Below, in pieces: positions 1 through 11,316 of a DNA stretch of 47,601 bases. The translations under genes and the position numbers were made by a program. Below the pieces are notes generated by a model. That model searched no databases and was not told the DNA's origin. It worked only from the letters and a program-made list of their open reading frames with translations. The stretch is taken from positions 1 to 47,601 of the forward strand of contig JAFXDF010000030.1 in NCBI GenBank assembly GCA_017521295.1, in the 5' to 3' direction. Within the stretch, counting starts at the first letter, position 1. Each line of letters begins with the position of its first letter. This DNA comes from Clostridia bacterium (GTDB taxonomy: Bacteria; Bacillota; Clostridia; Oscillospirales; Butyricicoccaceae).

Positions 1-964
1 CCATATCCTGCATATCACGATAGTGGTTCTCCAGAGTGGCACAGACCTCGACAAACTGCTCGTAAGCAGCGGGGAACTTGTCGGCCATCTCCTGAATGGG
101 CATGGGAGTACGGACACCGGCAACCACGTCCTCGCCCTGAGCGTTGGTCAGGAACTCGCCCATCAGCTTCTTTTCGCCGGTGGCGGGGTTACGGGTAAAG
201 GCAACGCCGGTACCGCAGTTGTCACCCATGTTACCAAAGGCCATGGACTGAACGTTAACGGCAGTGCCCCAGGAACCGGGGATGTCGTTCATACGGCGGT
301 AAACGATGGCGCGGGGGTTGTTCCAGCTGCGGAAGACGGCCTTGACGGCGCCCATCAGCTGCTCCTTGGGATCGGAGGGGAAGTCAGCGCCGATCTTGGC
401 CTTGTACTCGGCCTTGAACTGGTTGGCCAGCTCCTTCAGATCGTCGGCGGTCAGCTCCACGTCCTGGGTGACGCCGCGCTCTTCCTTCATCTTGTCGATC
501 AGTTCCTCGAAGTACTTCTTACCGACTTCCATAACCACGTCGGAGTACATCTGGATGAAACGGCGATAGCAGTCATAGGCCCAGCGGGGATTGCCGGACT
601 TCTTGGCAATAACTTCCACGACCTGCTCGTTCAGACCCAGGTTCAGGATGGTATCCATCATACCGGGCATGGAGGCGCGGGCGCCGCTGCGGACGGAGAC
701 CAGCAGGGGATTTTCCAGATCGCCGAACTTCTTGCCGGTGATCTCTTCCATCTTGCCGATGTACTCGAAAATCTGAGCCTGGATATCGTCGTTGATTCTC
801 TCGCCATCCTCGTAGTACTGGGTGCAGGCTTCGGTGGTGATGGTGAAGCCCTGGGGGACGGGCATGCCCAGGCTGGTCATTTCAGCCAGGTTGGCACCCT
901 TACCGCCCAGCAGTTCACGCATGGAACCGTTGCCTTCCTTGAACAGGTAGACATACTTGTGCAT
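1..964 (-). CDS. ppdK: pyruvate, phosphate dikinase, N-terminal part (partial)
   Basis: This enzyme interconverts pyruvate + ATP + Pi with phosphoenolpyruvate + AMP + PPi, and in anaerobes often serves glycolysis in the PPi-producing or PPi-saving direction. Only the first 321 residues lie in the window; the gene continues past base 1. The visible part is the ATP-grasp nucleotide-binding domain: it opens MHKYVYLF, has the GGKGANLAEM loop near residue 18, and the SVRSGARASMPGMMDT stretch near residue 100. The ATG at 962-964 is preceded by an AAGGAG site 9 bases upstream, so the start is secure. It is divergent from dnaA, where many Bacillota carry rpmH-rnpA instead. A consensus-like promoter lies at 1032-1060. 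The phosphohistidine and PEP domains are outside the window. Confidence 0.95.
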   Translation of the reverse strand, partial: MHKYVYLFKEGNGSMRELLGGKGANLAEMTSLGMPVPQGFTITTEACTQYYEDGERINDDIQAQIFEYIGKMEEITGKKFGDLENPLLVSVRSGARASMPGMMDTILNLGLNEQVVEVIAKKSGNPRWAYDCYRRFIQMYSDVVMEVGKKYFEELIDKMKEERGVTQDVELTADDLKELANQFKAEYKAKIGADFPSDPKEQLMGAVKAVFRSWNNPRAIVYRRMNDIPGSWGTAVNVQSMAFGNMGDNCGTGVAFTRNPATGEKKLMGEFLTNAQGEDVVAGVRTPMPIQEMADKFPAAYEQFVEVCATLENHYRDMQDM

Positions 965-1031
965 TGCAATCTCTCCTTGTAATATAGTGTTAAAAATTCA
1001 TTTTTTCCAAGGTTTATAATGAACCGATGCT

Positions 1032-1060
1032 ATTATAGCAGAGAGTTTTGAATTTTTCAC
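1032..1060 (-). promoter_or_regulatory. sigma-A type promoter of ppdK
   Basis: On the minus strand, GTGAAA (1055-1060) is followed after 17 bp by TATAAT (1032-1037), preceded by TGC, an extended -10. It lies about 68 bp upstream of the ppdK ATG. The assignment rests on sequence match only. Confidence 0.6.
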
Positions 1061-1250
1061 CCCCATTTTCCAAAAAAATTTCCATTTTTTTATTAAAAAT
1101 TTTGCTTTTTTGAAAGCAATTTGCTCTTTTGCCAAAAAACCGAATTATTTTTTGTTTTTCCGATGCCTCTTTTTGCCTTTTAAAAAGGGTTCCTATAATA
1201 ATATTACTTAATTATATAATAAATAAAATTTGCTTTCTTGCAATTCAATG

Positions 1251-1259
1251 TGGTATAAT
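1251..1259 (+). promoter_or_regulatory. extended -10 promoter of dnaA
   Basis: TGG directly followed by TATAAT (1254-1259) forms an extended -10 about 54 bp upstream of the chosen dnaA ATG. The upstream TTGCTT (1230-1235, 18-bp spacer) is a poor -35, as is common for extended -10 promoters. A second TATAAT at 1194-1199 may be an alternative promoter. Confidence 0.5.
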
Positions 1260-1312
1260 AAAGTGTCTCATTATGCTTGAAATTGAAATGCAAAATAAAG
1301 GGGTTTTCAGAT

Positions 1313-2608
1313 ATGTATACGCCAGAGGCACTGCTGGACGCGGTACTCCGGCAGCTGCGGGCCGAGATGAGTGAGGTTTTGGTGGATCCCTGGTTCACCA
1401 ATGCTTCTCCCATCACCATCCAGGACGATGTTTTTGTGGTGGAGGCCGCCAGCGAGCTGTTCCGGGATACGCTGACCAACCGGTTCACCGACAATGTTTC
1501 CCAGATCATCACCGATCTTTTGGGCTATCAGGCCAAGCCCATCTATGTTTTTGGCGCCGAGGCTGACAGCTGGCGTCTCCAGAGCGATTCTTCGGTTTAC
1601 GCCGGCTACACCTTTGAAAAGTTCATCGTGGGCAATTCCAATAAGTTCGCCCACGCCGCCGCGCTGGCTGTGGCCAACAATCCCGCCCGTCTGTACAACC
1701 CCCTGTTCATTTACGGCGGCTCCGGCCTGGGCAAGACCCACCTTCTGTTCGCCATCGCCAACTCTCTGCGGAAAAAATATCCCAGCTACCGTATCGTGTA
1801 TATCAAGAGCGAGGACTTCATGAACGAAATGGTGGAAGCCGTGAAAACCTCCGGCTTCACCGACTTCCGGGCCAAGTACCGACAGGCCGACCTACTGCTG
1901 ATGGACGATGTACAGTTCCTCAGCGGCCGGCAGAGTCTTCAGGAAGAGTTCTTCCACACCTTCGAATCCCTGTTCCAGGCCAACAAGCAAATCGTTCTCA
2001 CCTCCGACCGTCCGCCCAAGGAGATCGCCACCCTGAGCGACCGTCTGCAGACCAGGTTTGAAAGCGGCCTGCTGGCCGACGTGCAGTCCCCCGATCTGGA
2101 GACCCGTATGGCCATGGTCAAATCCAAGGCCAACAACCTGGGCATCGACATGCCTCAGAACGTGGTGATCTACATCGCCGAAAACATCACCAACAACGTC
2201 CGTGAGCTGGAAGGCGCCGTCAAAAAAATCGCCGCCATCAACGGCCTCATGGGCAGTCCCATCGATCTTCCCATGGCACAGAACGCCATCAAAGATATTT
2301 TCAAAGAGCGTCCCGGCCTCAATCCCACGGCAGAAATGGTGCTCAAGGAGGTTTCGGCTTTCTATTCCGTGCCCGCCGACAAGATCACCGGCAAAGCTCA
2401 GAACAAGGAAGTGGTGCTGGCCCGAAAGGTGGCAAGCTATCTCATGCGGGAACTTTGCTCCATGTCCTATCCCGAGATCGGTAAGATCCTCAACCGGGAC
2501 CACACTTCGGTCATCTACGGCGTGGAAACCCTCACCAAGACCATGACCAAGGATGAAAGCCTCCGGGATGCCGTCAGCGACATGAAAAAGAACATCCAGA
2601 GCCTGTAA
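1313..2608 (+). CDS. dnaA: chromosomal replication initiator protein DnaA
   Basis: DnaA is the AAA+ ATPase that binds DnaA boxes at oriC and melts the origin to load the helicase. The 431-residue product has the four-domain layout: N-terminal DnaB/regulator-interaction domain (about 1-75), a short linker, the AAA+ core with Walker A GGSGLGKTH (135-143) and Walker B LLMDDVQF (near 198), and a C-terminal DNA-binding domain with the family signature around NRDHTSVIYG (near 400). The ATG at 1313 is chosen because AAAGGGG lies about 10 bases upstream. An in-frame TTG at 1277 has no ribosome site. It is the first gene of the replication run and is followed by a 223-base gap with DnaA-box-like repeats, which may mediate autoregulation. 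Confidence 0.98.
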   Translation: MYTPEALLDAVLRQLRAEMSEVLVDPWFTNASPITIQDDVFVVEAASELFRDTLTNRFTDNVSQIITDLLGYQAKPIYVFGAEADSWRLQSDSSVYAGYTFEKFIVGNSNKFAHAAALAVANNPARLYNPLFIYGGSGLGKTHLLFAIANSLRKKYPSYRIVYIKSEDFMNEMVEAVKTSGFTDFRAKYRQADLLLMDDVQFLSGRQSLQEEFFHTFESLFQANKQIVLTSDRPPKEIATLSDRLQTRFESGLLADVQSPDLETRMAMVKSKANNLGIDMPQNVVIYIAENITNNVRELEGAVKKIAAINGLMGSPIDLPMAQNAIKDIFKERPGLNPTAEMVLKEVSAFYSVPADKITGKAQNKEVVLARKVASYLMRELCSMSYPEIGKILNRDHTSVIYGVETLTKTMTKDESLRDAVSDMKKNIQSL

Positions 2609-2831
2609 TTTTTTCATCCTTCACATTTTCCTGTGAAAAACTTTGTGAAACCTGTGAAAAAACTTGACCTGTGTAAACTTTCGAAAAACTCCCCACCCTT
2701 TTCAACAGGGGGATGAGGACGATTGATTTCAGTCGTTGCAACACTTTCCGTCATTTTTCCCCGGTTTCACAGTCCCTAATATTACGACGAAATAGATTAT
2801 CTTACATAAGAAAGAAAGGAGTGACGCGATC
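2609..2831. other. putative oriC segment (dnaA-dnaN intergenic)
   Basis: This 223-base gap holds four direct TGTGNAAA 9-mers on the plus strand at 2632-2640, 2644-2652, 2653-2661 and 2670-2678, and an inverted TTTCACAG at 2766-2773. They resemble the DnaA box TGTGGATAA with two or more mismatches. An AT-rich stretch follows (2777-2815). Position between dnaA and dnaN is a classical origin location in Bacillota. I did not find a convincing dnaN promoter. The origin call is inference from position plus repeats. Confidence 0.55.
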
Positions 2832-3941
2832 ATGCGTTTTACCTGTGAAAAAACCGCATTGAACGAAGCCGTTTCCGTCTGCAGCCACGCCGTCGGCGCC
2901 AAAGGTACCTCCCCTGTCATGGAGGGTCTGCTGCTGGAAGTCGCTTCCTCCGTCACCATCAGCGGCTTTAACTACAAAACCGCCATTCAGAAAACCATCG
3001 AAGCCGATGTTACGGAAAGAGGCTCTGTGGTACTCAACGCCAAGATCCTCTCTGACATCGTTCGCCGTCTGCCCTCTGACACGGTGGAGATCAACGTGGA
3101 CGACCGTCTGATGGCCACCATCCGCGGCGGCGCTTCCGAGTTCAACCTCATCGCCTCCGATCCCCAGGAGTTTCCCGAGCTGCCCTCTGTGGACCAGGCC
3201 GACAGCTTCCAACTGCCTGCCAGCCTGCTGAGAGAGATGATCTCCGGCACCCTGTTCGCCGTTGGCGAAAATGAAAACAAGCCCATCATCACCGGCTCTC
3301 TCATCGAGATCGAAAACCGTACTTTCCGTATGGTCAGCGTGGACGGCTATCGTCTGGCTGTCCGCCAGGAAGAGCTGGAGATCGACGAGGCTGCCAAGTT
3401 CAGCTTCGTGGTGCCCGGCGAGTCTCTCAAGGATCTGTTCCGCATTCTGCCCGATGACGATCAGCTGTGCACTGTTTACCCTCAGCGTAAGCATGCCCTG
3501 TTTTCCTTTGACAATACCCGCATGACCACCCGCCTTCTGGAGGGTGAGTTTCTCAACTGGCGTGCCGCCATTCCCCAGGAGCAGCCCATCAATATTGAGC
3601 TTGACCGGGCCGAGATCATTTCTGCCGTGGAACGTGTCAGCTTGATCATTTCCGAGCGGCTGAAGAACCCCGTCCGCTGCAATTTCGACGGCAACCGACT
3701 GAAGCTGTCCTGTACCACCGCTTTGGGCCGAAGCTATGACGAGTGCATCATTCCCGACTGCGGCGCCCAGGTGGAGATCGGCTTCAACAACCGTTATCTG
3801 CTGGATGCTCTCCGGGCCTGCCAGGATGAAACCTTTATTCTGGGTCTCAAGAGCGGTCTTTCTCCCTGTACCATGCGTCCGGTGGAGGGCGAAAAGTACA
3901 TTTATCTGGTGCTGCCCGTGCGCCTGAAGGCAGGAGAATAA
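2832..3941 (+). CDS. dnaN: DNA polymerase III beta subunit (sliding clamp)
   Basis: DnaN dimerises into the ring that tethers the replicative polymerase to DNA and recruits repair and initiation-control proteins. The 369-residue length fits three repeated clamp domains of about 120 residues each. The start MRFTCEKTALNEAV and the C-terminal PVRLKAGE are typical; the terminal PMRL-type segment in bacterial clamps forms the floor of the partner-binding pocket. AAGGAG lies 10-15 bases ahead of the ATG. It heads a tight run dnaN-yaaA-recF-remB-gyrB-gyrA with gaps of 0-14 bases, so these genes are probably co-transcribed. Nothing is unusual. Confidence 0.97.
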   Translation: MRFTCEKTALNEAVSVCSHAVGAKGTSPVMEGLLLEVASSVTISGFNYKTAIQKTIEADVTERGSVVLNAKILSDIVRRLPSDTVEINVDDRLMATIRGGASEFNLIASDPQEFPELPSVDQADSFQLPASLLREMISGTLFAVGENENKPIITGSLIEIENRTFRMVSVDGYRLAVRQEELEIDEAAKFSFVVPGESLKDLFRILPDDDQLCTVYPQRKHALFSFDNTRMTTRLLEGEFLNWRAAIPQEQPINIELDRAEIISAVERVSLIISERLKNPVRCNFDGNRLKLSCTTALGRSYDECIIPDCGAQVEIGFNNRYLLDALRACQDETFILGLKSGLSPCTMRPVEGEKYIYLVLPVRLKAGE

Positions 3942-3944
3942 CCT

Positions 3945-4163
3945 ATGAAAACCGAAGAGATCGGTATCAAAACCGAATTTATCAAGCTGGACAGCCTGCT
4001 GAAATACGCCGGCCTTTGCATGACTGGCGGTGAGGCAAAGACTCTCATCGAAGAGGGTATGGTCCTTTTCAACGGCGAAGTCTGCACCATGCGGGGCAAA
4101 AAAGTCCGTCCCGGCGACGAAGTTGCTCTGGGTGACACCCTGCTGAAGATCACCGACAAATGA
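3945..4163 (+). CDS. yaaA: S4-domain RNA-binding protein YaaA (RlbA type)
   Basis: This 72-residue protein is a free-standing S4 RNA-binding domain. The core is visible as the [20 protein letters not shown] helix-loop-helix (from about residue 13) and a following beta segment [20 protein letters not shown]. Homologues in Bacillota always sit between dnaN and recF; a ribosome-associated role has been proposed, but the exact function is uncertain. The ATG follows the dnaN stop by 3 bases and the gene ends in an ATGA overlap with recF, so translation is probably coupled. Confidence 0.92.
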   Translation: MKTEEIGIKTEFIKLDSLLKYAGLCMTGGEAKTLIEEGMVLFNGEVCTMRGKKVRPGDEVALGDTLLKITDK

Positions 4164-5239
4164 TTTTAAACGAGATTTCCCTCCGGGATTTTCGCAGTTA
4201 TGACCTGGCGGAGTTTTCCTTTTCGCCCGGTGTCAACATCATCTGCGGTGACAACGGCAGGGGAAAGACCAATCTTTTGGAGGGTATCTGGATGCTTACC
4301 GGCGTCCGGTCCTGGCGGGCGGCCAAAAAAGCCGAACTGATCCGCTGGGATTCCGACAGAGCCAGTCTCTGCGCCCGGGTGGAGACCCGGGGTCGCAGTT
4401 TTGCTTTACAGCTGGACATGCCGGCCTCCGGCCGCAGTCAGATCCATATTAACGGGGTCAAAAAACAGCGTCAGCTGGAACTGTCCGAGTGCCTGCGCTG
4501 CGTGCTGTTTTCTCCCGAGGACCTGTACCTCATCAAGGGCCCGGCCTCCGGTCGGCGGGAGTTTCTGGACAGCGCCATCTGCCAGATCCGTCCCCGGTAC
4601 GGCGATCTGCTGTCCCGGTACGAAAAGCTGCTGGACAGCAAAAGCCGTCTGCTGAAAATGGAAGAGCCCCGGCCGTCCGTCGAACTGATCGCGTCCTATG
4701 ACGATCAGCTGGCCCAGATCGGCTCCCATCTTATGGGATACCGGGCAAAGTTCTGCCGGGGACTGGCCGAAGAGTGCGGCAAGCTCCATGAGGCCATTTC
4801 CGGCGGCAAGGAACAGCTGACCCTCCAATACAAAACGGTAAGCACCGTCACCGATCCCTTTGCCGACCCTTCTGTTATTGAAGGCCAGCTGCGGGATCAT
4901 CTGGAAAGCCACCGGCTGGCCGAACTGCAGTCGGGCTCCTGTTTGTCCGGTCTGCACAAGGATGATCTGGAGCTGAACATCAACGGCCGTCCGGCCCGGG
5001 CCTTTGCATCACAGGGGCAGACCCGGTCGGCGGCCCTGGCACTCAAGTTTGGCCAGCGGGAGCTGTTTTTCCGGGACACCGGAGAATATCCCGTGCTGCT
5101 TTTGGACGACGTGCTTTCCGAGCTGGACGCCCCCCGGCAGGCCTTTGTGGCCAGTCACGCCATGGGCGGACAGTCCATCATCACCTGCTGCGAAGAGCGG
5201 CAGGAGTTTCAAAAAGGAAATTTGATCCTTCTGAAATAG
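4160..5239 (+). CDS. recF: DNA replication and repair protein RecF
   Basis: RecF is an SMC-like ATPase that, with RecO and RecR, loads RecA at gaps and stalled forks. The 359-residue protein shows Walker [10 protein letters not shown] (30-38), the [14 protein letters not shown] region near 260 that includes the ABC-type signature area, and Walker [13 protein letters not shown] near 312. Its ATG overlaps the yaaA stop codon (ATGA), and remB starts 11 bases after its end. Length is normal for the family. Confidence 0.97.
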   Translation: MILNEISLRDFRSYDLAEFSFSPGVNIICGDNGRGKTNLLEGIWMLTGVRSWRAAKKAELIRWDSDRASLCARVETRGRSFALQLDMPASGRSQIHINGVKKQRQLELSECLRCVLFSPEDLYLIKGPASGRREFLDSAICQIRPRYGDLLSRYEKLLDSKSRLLKMEEPRPSVELIASYDDQLAQIGSHLMGYRAKFCRGLAEECGKLHEAISGGKEQLTLQYKTVSTVTDPFADPSVIEGQLRDHLESHRLAELQSGSCLSGLHKDDLELNINGRPARAFASQGQTRSAALALKFGQRELFFRDTGEYPVLLLDDVLSELDAPRQAFVASHAMGGQSIITCCEERQEFQKGNLILLK

Positions 5240-5250
5240 CAGAGGTTTTT

Positions 5251-5535
5251 ATGTTTTTACATCTTGGCCGGGATGTGGCCGTGGCCGAAGACAGCATCGT
5301 TGTGGTCTTCGATATGGATACCGCCACCTGGAGCCGGCATACACGAAATTATCTGACCGCCGCCGAAAAGGCGGGAAAGGTCTATGTGATCACCGACGAA
5401 CTGCCAAAGTCAGCGGTGGTCTGCCGTGAAAACGGCGATTTTGTAGTCTATATCTCTCAGATCAGCAGCAAAACACTGCTGAAACGTCTGGAAGAGGGCG
5501 TGGATGCCTTGTCCGGCGTGGAATTGAGCGAGTAA
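5251..5535 (+). CDS. remB: RemB/YaaB-like DUF370 regulator
   Basis: This 94-residue protein opens MFLHLGRDVAVAEDSIVVVFD and matches the DUF370 family, whose RemA member is a DNA-binding activator of matrix genes in Bacillus; RemB/YaaB is the paralogue encoded between recF and gyrB. That location is conserved here. The acidic, poorly ordered tail (after about residue 80) is compatible with RemB. The ATG follows an AGAGG site and recF by 11 bases. The regulatory target in this organism is unknown. Confidence 0.85.
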   Translation: MFLHLGRDVAVAEDSIVVVFDMDTATWSRHTRNYLTAAEKAGKVYVITDELPKSAVVCRENGDFVVYISQISSKTLLKRLEEGVDALSGVELSE

Positions 5536-5548
5536 CGCGGAGGTTTTT

Positions 5549-7492
5549 ATGCGAGAAGATGTGGTCACCCGGGCAGACGCTGCCCAGTATGACGAAAATC
5601 AGATCCAGGTCCTGGAAGGTCTGGAGGCCGTGCGCAAGCGCCCCGGTATGTACATTGCCACCACCAGCTCCCGTGGTCTGCACCATCTGGTGTACGAGAT
5701 CGTGGACAACTCCATTGACGAGGCGCTGGCCGGTTTCTGTACCCATATCGAGGTGGATATTCTGCCCGGTGATGTGATCCGTGTTACCGATAACGGCCGC
5801 GGCATCCCCGTGGGCAAGCACCCCAAGATGGGCATCCCCACCCTGGAAGTGGTCTTTACCGTGCTGCACGCCGGCGGTAAGTTCGGCGGCGGCGGCTATA
5901 AGGTATCCGGCGGCCTTCACGGCGTGGGTGCCTCTGTTGTTAACGCCCTGTCCGAGTGGCTGAAGGTGGAGGTCCATAAAGAAGGCAAGGTCTATCAGAT
6001 GGCCTTTGCCCGGGGCAACACCACCCAGAAGATGACCGAAGTGGGCACCACCGACCGCAGCGGTACTCAGGTCACCTTCAAGCCCGACGGGGAGATCTTT
6101 GACGATCTGATCTATGATTACGAGGTGCTGCACACCCGTCTGCGGGAGCAGGCCTTCCTCAACGCCGGTCTTAGAATCACCATCACCGACAGCCGGGATC
6201 CCGACAACATCATCCAGGATACCATGTGCTACGAGGGCGGTATCCGGGAGTATGTGACCTACCTGAACACCAACAAGAATCCTCTCCACGAGGGCACCAT
6301 CTATTTTAAGACAGTGAAGGAGGACAGCGAGGCCGAGATCGCCATCCAGTACACCGACAGCTACAACGAGCTGATGCAGTCCTTCGCCAACAACATCCAT
6401 ACCCCCGAAGGCGGTATGCATGAGACCGGCTTCAAGACGGCGCTCACCCGTGTCATCAACGACTATGCCCGCAAGTACGGTCAGCTGAAGGAAAACGACA
6501 AGAATCTTTCCGGCGAGGATGTGCGGGAAGGCCTTACCTGTGTCATTTCGGTCAAACTCACCGAGGCCCAGTTCGAGGGTCAGACCAAGACCAAGTTGGG
6601 CAACGCCTTTATGCGTACCCTGGTGGACAGCATGACCTATGAAAAGCTGGCCGACTACTTCGAGGAAAATCCCGCGGTGGCCAAGGGCATCGTGGAAAAG
6701 GCCCTTATGGCCTCCCGGGCCAGAGAAGCCGCCAAAAAGGCCCGCGAATCTGTTCGCCGCAAAACCGGTCTGGAGTCCGGCCAGATGCCCGACAAGCTGC
6801 AGGACTGCAACGAGCGGGATCCCAGCCTGTGCGAGATCTATATCGTTGAGGGCGATTCGGCTGCCGGTTCGGCCATCCAGGGTCGTGACTCCCGGTTCCA
6901 GGCCATTCTGGCCATGTGGGGCAAGATGCTCAACGTGGAAAAGGCCCGGGCCGATAAGATCTATGGCAACGACAAGCTCTATCCCCTTATCGTGGCCCTG
7001 GGCGCCGGTATCGGTGAGGAATTCAACATCGACAAGCTGCGCTATCACAAGATCATTATCATGGCCGATGCCGACGTGGACGGCGCTCATATCCGCACCC
7101 TGCTTTTGACCTTTTTCTTCCGTTATATGCGGCCCCTCATTGAGCGTGGCTATATCTATTCCGCCGTGCCCCCTCTGTATAAGCTGACCCGGGGCAAGAC
7201 CGTCCGGGTGGCCTATTCCGACGACGAGCGCGACCGGATCTCTGCCGAACTCCGTGGCGACAACCCCAACACTAAGGTGGACATCAGTCGCTTCAAGGGC
7301 CTGGGTGAAATGGACGCCCACGAGCTGTGGGATACCACCATGGACCCCGAAAAGCGTTCTCTGCGCCGCATCACCATTGACGATGCTGTGGCCGCTGACC
7401 AGATCTTCACCGTTCTCATGGGCGAGGAAGTGGAGCCCCGAAAGGCCTGGATCGAAAAGAACGCCCAGTATGCCGTCAACATTGATATCTAA
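5549..7492 (+). CDS. gyrB: DNA gyrase subunit B
   Basis: GyrB supplies the ATPase of gyrase, which introduces negative supercoils. The 647-residue product has the GHKL ATPase motifs NSIDEALAGF, DNGRGIP and GLHGVGASVVNALS in the first 140 residues, the transducer domain, and the TOPRIM metal site EGDSAAGSA (434-442) with DADVDGAHI (507-515). A GGAGG site sits 6 bases before the ATG. It ends 14 bases before gyrA, which starts behind its own strong AAGGAGGTG site. The adjacent GyrA carries a GyrA box, so this pair is gyrase and not topoisomerase IV. Confidence 0.98.
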   Translation: MREDVVTRADAAQYDENQIQVLEGLEAVRKRPGMYIATTSSRGLHHLVYEIVDNSIDEALAGFCTHIEVDILPGDVIRVTDNGRGIPVGKHPKMGIPTLEVVFTVLHAGGKFGGGGYKVSGGLHGVGASVVNALSEWLKVEVHKEGKVYQMAFARGNTTQKMTEVGTTDRSGTQVTFKPDGEIFDDLIYDYEVLHTRLREQAFLNAGLRITITDSRDPDNIIQDTMCYEGGIREYVTYLNTNKNPLHEGTIYFKTVKEDSEAEIAIQYTDSYNELMQSFANNIHTPEGGMHETGFKTALTRVINDYARKYGQLKENDKNLSGEDVREGLTCVISVKLTEAQFEGQTKTKLGNAFMRTLVDSMTYEKLADYFEENPAVAKGIVEKALMASRAREAAKKARESVRRKTGLESGQMPDKLQDCNERDPSLCEIYIVEGDSAAGSAIQGRDSRFQAILAMWGKMLNVEKARADKIYGNDKLYPLIVALGAGIGEEFNIDKLRYHKIIIMADADVDGAHIRTLLLTFFFRYMRPLIERGYIYSAVPPLYKLTRGKTVRVAYSDDERDRISAELRGDNPNTKVDISRFKGLGEMDAHELWDTTMDPEKRSLRRITIDDAVAADQIFTVLMGEEVEPRKAWIEKNAQYAVNIDI

Positions 7493-7506
7493 GGAGGTGA
7501 CGCACA

Positions 7507-10032
<2,526 letters not shown>

Positions 10033-10039
10033 ACCCTGC

Positions 10040-10070
10040 AAGCCCGCCGGACTTGTCCCGGCGGGCTTTT
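10040..10070 (+). terminator. intrinsic terminator after gyrA
   Basis: An 11-bp perfect stem (10040-10050 with 10058-10068) with loop ACTTGTC ends in a T run. It lies 8 bases after the gyrA stop and only 25 bases before the next start codon. Confidence 0.9.
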
Positions 10071-10095
10071 GTCCTAATTCAGAAAGGAAGAAAGT

Positions 10096-10422
10096 ATGTT
10101 TACATCCTGGTATCTTTCCCACAACGCTCCCGGTGTGGAGAAGCTGTTCCTGTTTACTCTGGTGCTGGTGGTCGTCTATTGGGCGGCCTCTCTGGCCTAT
10201 TATGACGGCCGTAAAAAGGCCGCTATCAAGCGGTCGGCCGTGGGCTTTGCCATTGCGGACATCGCTACGGAGTTCGCCTTTTATCTGGGCTACATGGAAT
10301 ATTTCCCCGGTTATGACTCCCTGGGTGAGCCGGCCAAAATGTTCCCCGGCGTGATCCTGCCGGTGGTCTTTTTCCTGTGTGCATGGTTTTTCATGCGCAT
10401 CCTCAACGACATGTTCCGGTAA
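10096..10422 (+). CDS. small membrane protein of unknown function
   Basis: I do not recognise this 108-residue protein. It has three predicted membrane segments: about residues 17-34 (LFLFTLVLVVVYWAASLAY), a less hydrophobic one near 50-66, and 85-101 (GVILPVVFFLCAWFFMRIL), with a basic loop DGRKKAAIKRS between the first two. AAAGGAAG precedes the ATG by about 8 bases. It begins 25 bases after the gyrA terminator and ends 6 bases before the FAH-family gene, so it may be the first gene of that operon. There is no space for a separate promoter after the terminator. Confidence 0.7.
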   Translation: MFTSWYLSHNAPGVEKLFLFTLVLVVVYWAASLAYYDGRKKAAIKRSAVGFAIADIATEFAFYLGYMEYFPGYDSLGEPAKMFPGVILPVVFFLCAWFFMRILNDMFR

Positions 10423-10428
10423 GGACCC

Positions 10429-11316
10429 ATGAAGATCGCAACGTATGAATTCCGGGGACAGGAACTGGTGGGCGTTCTCACCCCCGATGAACAGTTTGTT
10501 TGCCCGCTGACCGCCTTTGGTTATGCCTGCGCCGATATGGTGGAGGCCATCGGCCTGCTGGACCGGCAGGAGGTGGCAAAGCTCTCCGCCCGTCTGGCAG
10601 CGGGAGAGCGGCCCGAGGCCGTCGCTCTGGCCGATGTAAAGCTGCTGGCTCCCATTCCCCGCCCCCGGCAGGATGTGGTGTGCCTGGGTGTCAACTATGC
10701 CGCCCACGCGCTGGAGTGCGGCAGCATCGGTGACTTTTCCGCCCCCCGGGAGACCGAACCCGCCATCTATTTTTCCAAGCGGGTCAACCGGGCCGTGGCT
10801 CCCGACGAGCCGGTGAACAGCCATCCGGATGTGGTGAAGGAGCTGGACTACGAGGCCGAACTGGCCGTGATCCTGGGCAAAGATGCCCTCAATGTGGCTG
10901 AAAATGATTGCGAACAGTATATTTTTGGATATACAATACTGAATGATATCTCTGCGCGGGTGATTCAGCGCCGTCACAAGCAGTGGTACCGGGGCAAGAG
11001 CCTGGACGATTTCACTCCCATGGGCCCCTGGATCGTAACCGCCGACGAGATCGCTTTCCCGCCCCGGCTGAACATCGGCTGCCGGGTGAACGGCGAACTG
11101 CGGCAGAACAGCACCACCGACTGCCTCATCCACGGGGTAGGGGAGATCCTCTCCGAGCTGTCCCAGGGCCTCACTCTGCAGGCCGGCACCATCATCGCCA
11201 CCGGCACCCCCTCGGGCGTGTCCATGGGTATGGAAAATCCCCAGTTCCTGAAGGCTGGCGACGTGATGGAGTGCTTCATCGAGGGCATCGGCACCCTGCG
11301 CAATCCCGTCAAATGA
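10429..11316 (+). CDS. fumarylacetoacetate hydrolase family protein
   Basis: The 295-residue protein is a member of the FAH superfamily of metal-dependent C-C hydrolases, tautomerases or decarboxylases acting on 2-oxo or 4-oxo acids. The N-terminal 70 residues form the small lid domain. The catalytic fold follows with LGVNYAAHALE, the metal-site stretch KELDYEAELAVI, GYTILNDISAR, and the family-typical ATGTPSGVSMGM. The true substrate cannot be told from sequence, because this family also contains oxaloacetate decarboxylase and acylpyruvase. Its stop overlaps the start of the next gene (ATGA), which is surprising given that the neighbour is an aminoglycoside-modifying type enzyme. Confidence 0.9.
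   Translation: MKIATYEFRGQELVGVLTPDEQFVCPLTAFGYACADMVEAIGLLDRQEVAKLSARLAAGERPEAVALADVKLLAPIPRPRQDVVCLGVNYAAHALECGSIGDFSAPRETEPAIYFSKRVNRAVAPDEPVNSHPDVVKELDYEAELAVILGKDALNVAENDCEQYIFGYTILNDISARVIQRRHKQWYRGKSLDDFTPMGPWIVTADEIAFPPRLNIGCRVNGELRQNSTTDCLIHGVGEILSELSQGLTLQAGTIIATGTPSGVSMGMENPQFLKAGDVMECFIEGIGTLRNPVK

Larger units (their letters stand above)
965..1312. other. AT-rich ppdK-dnaA divergent intergenic region
   Basis: These 348 bases hold no gene. They contain the ppdK promoter, two or more dnaA-directed -10 elements (TATAAT at 1194-1199 and 1254-1259) and a very AT-rich core (about 1195-1230). No canonical DnaA box (TTATCCACA) is visible. TTTTTCACC at 1054-1062 is the nearest resemblance. 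The AT-rich core could take part in origin unwinding, but nothing in the sequence proves it. Confidence 0.6.

Noticed and set aside
1277-1312. TTG start for dnaA 36 bases upstream
   Set aside because: There is no ribosome site ahead of it, while AAAGGGG precedes the ATG at 1313 at good spacing.
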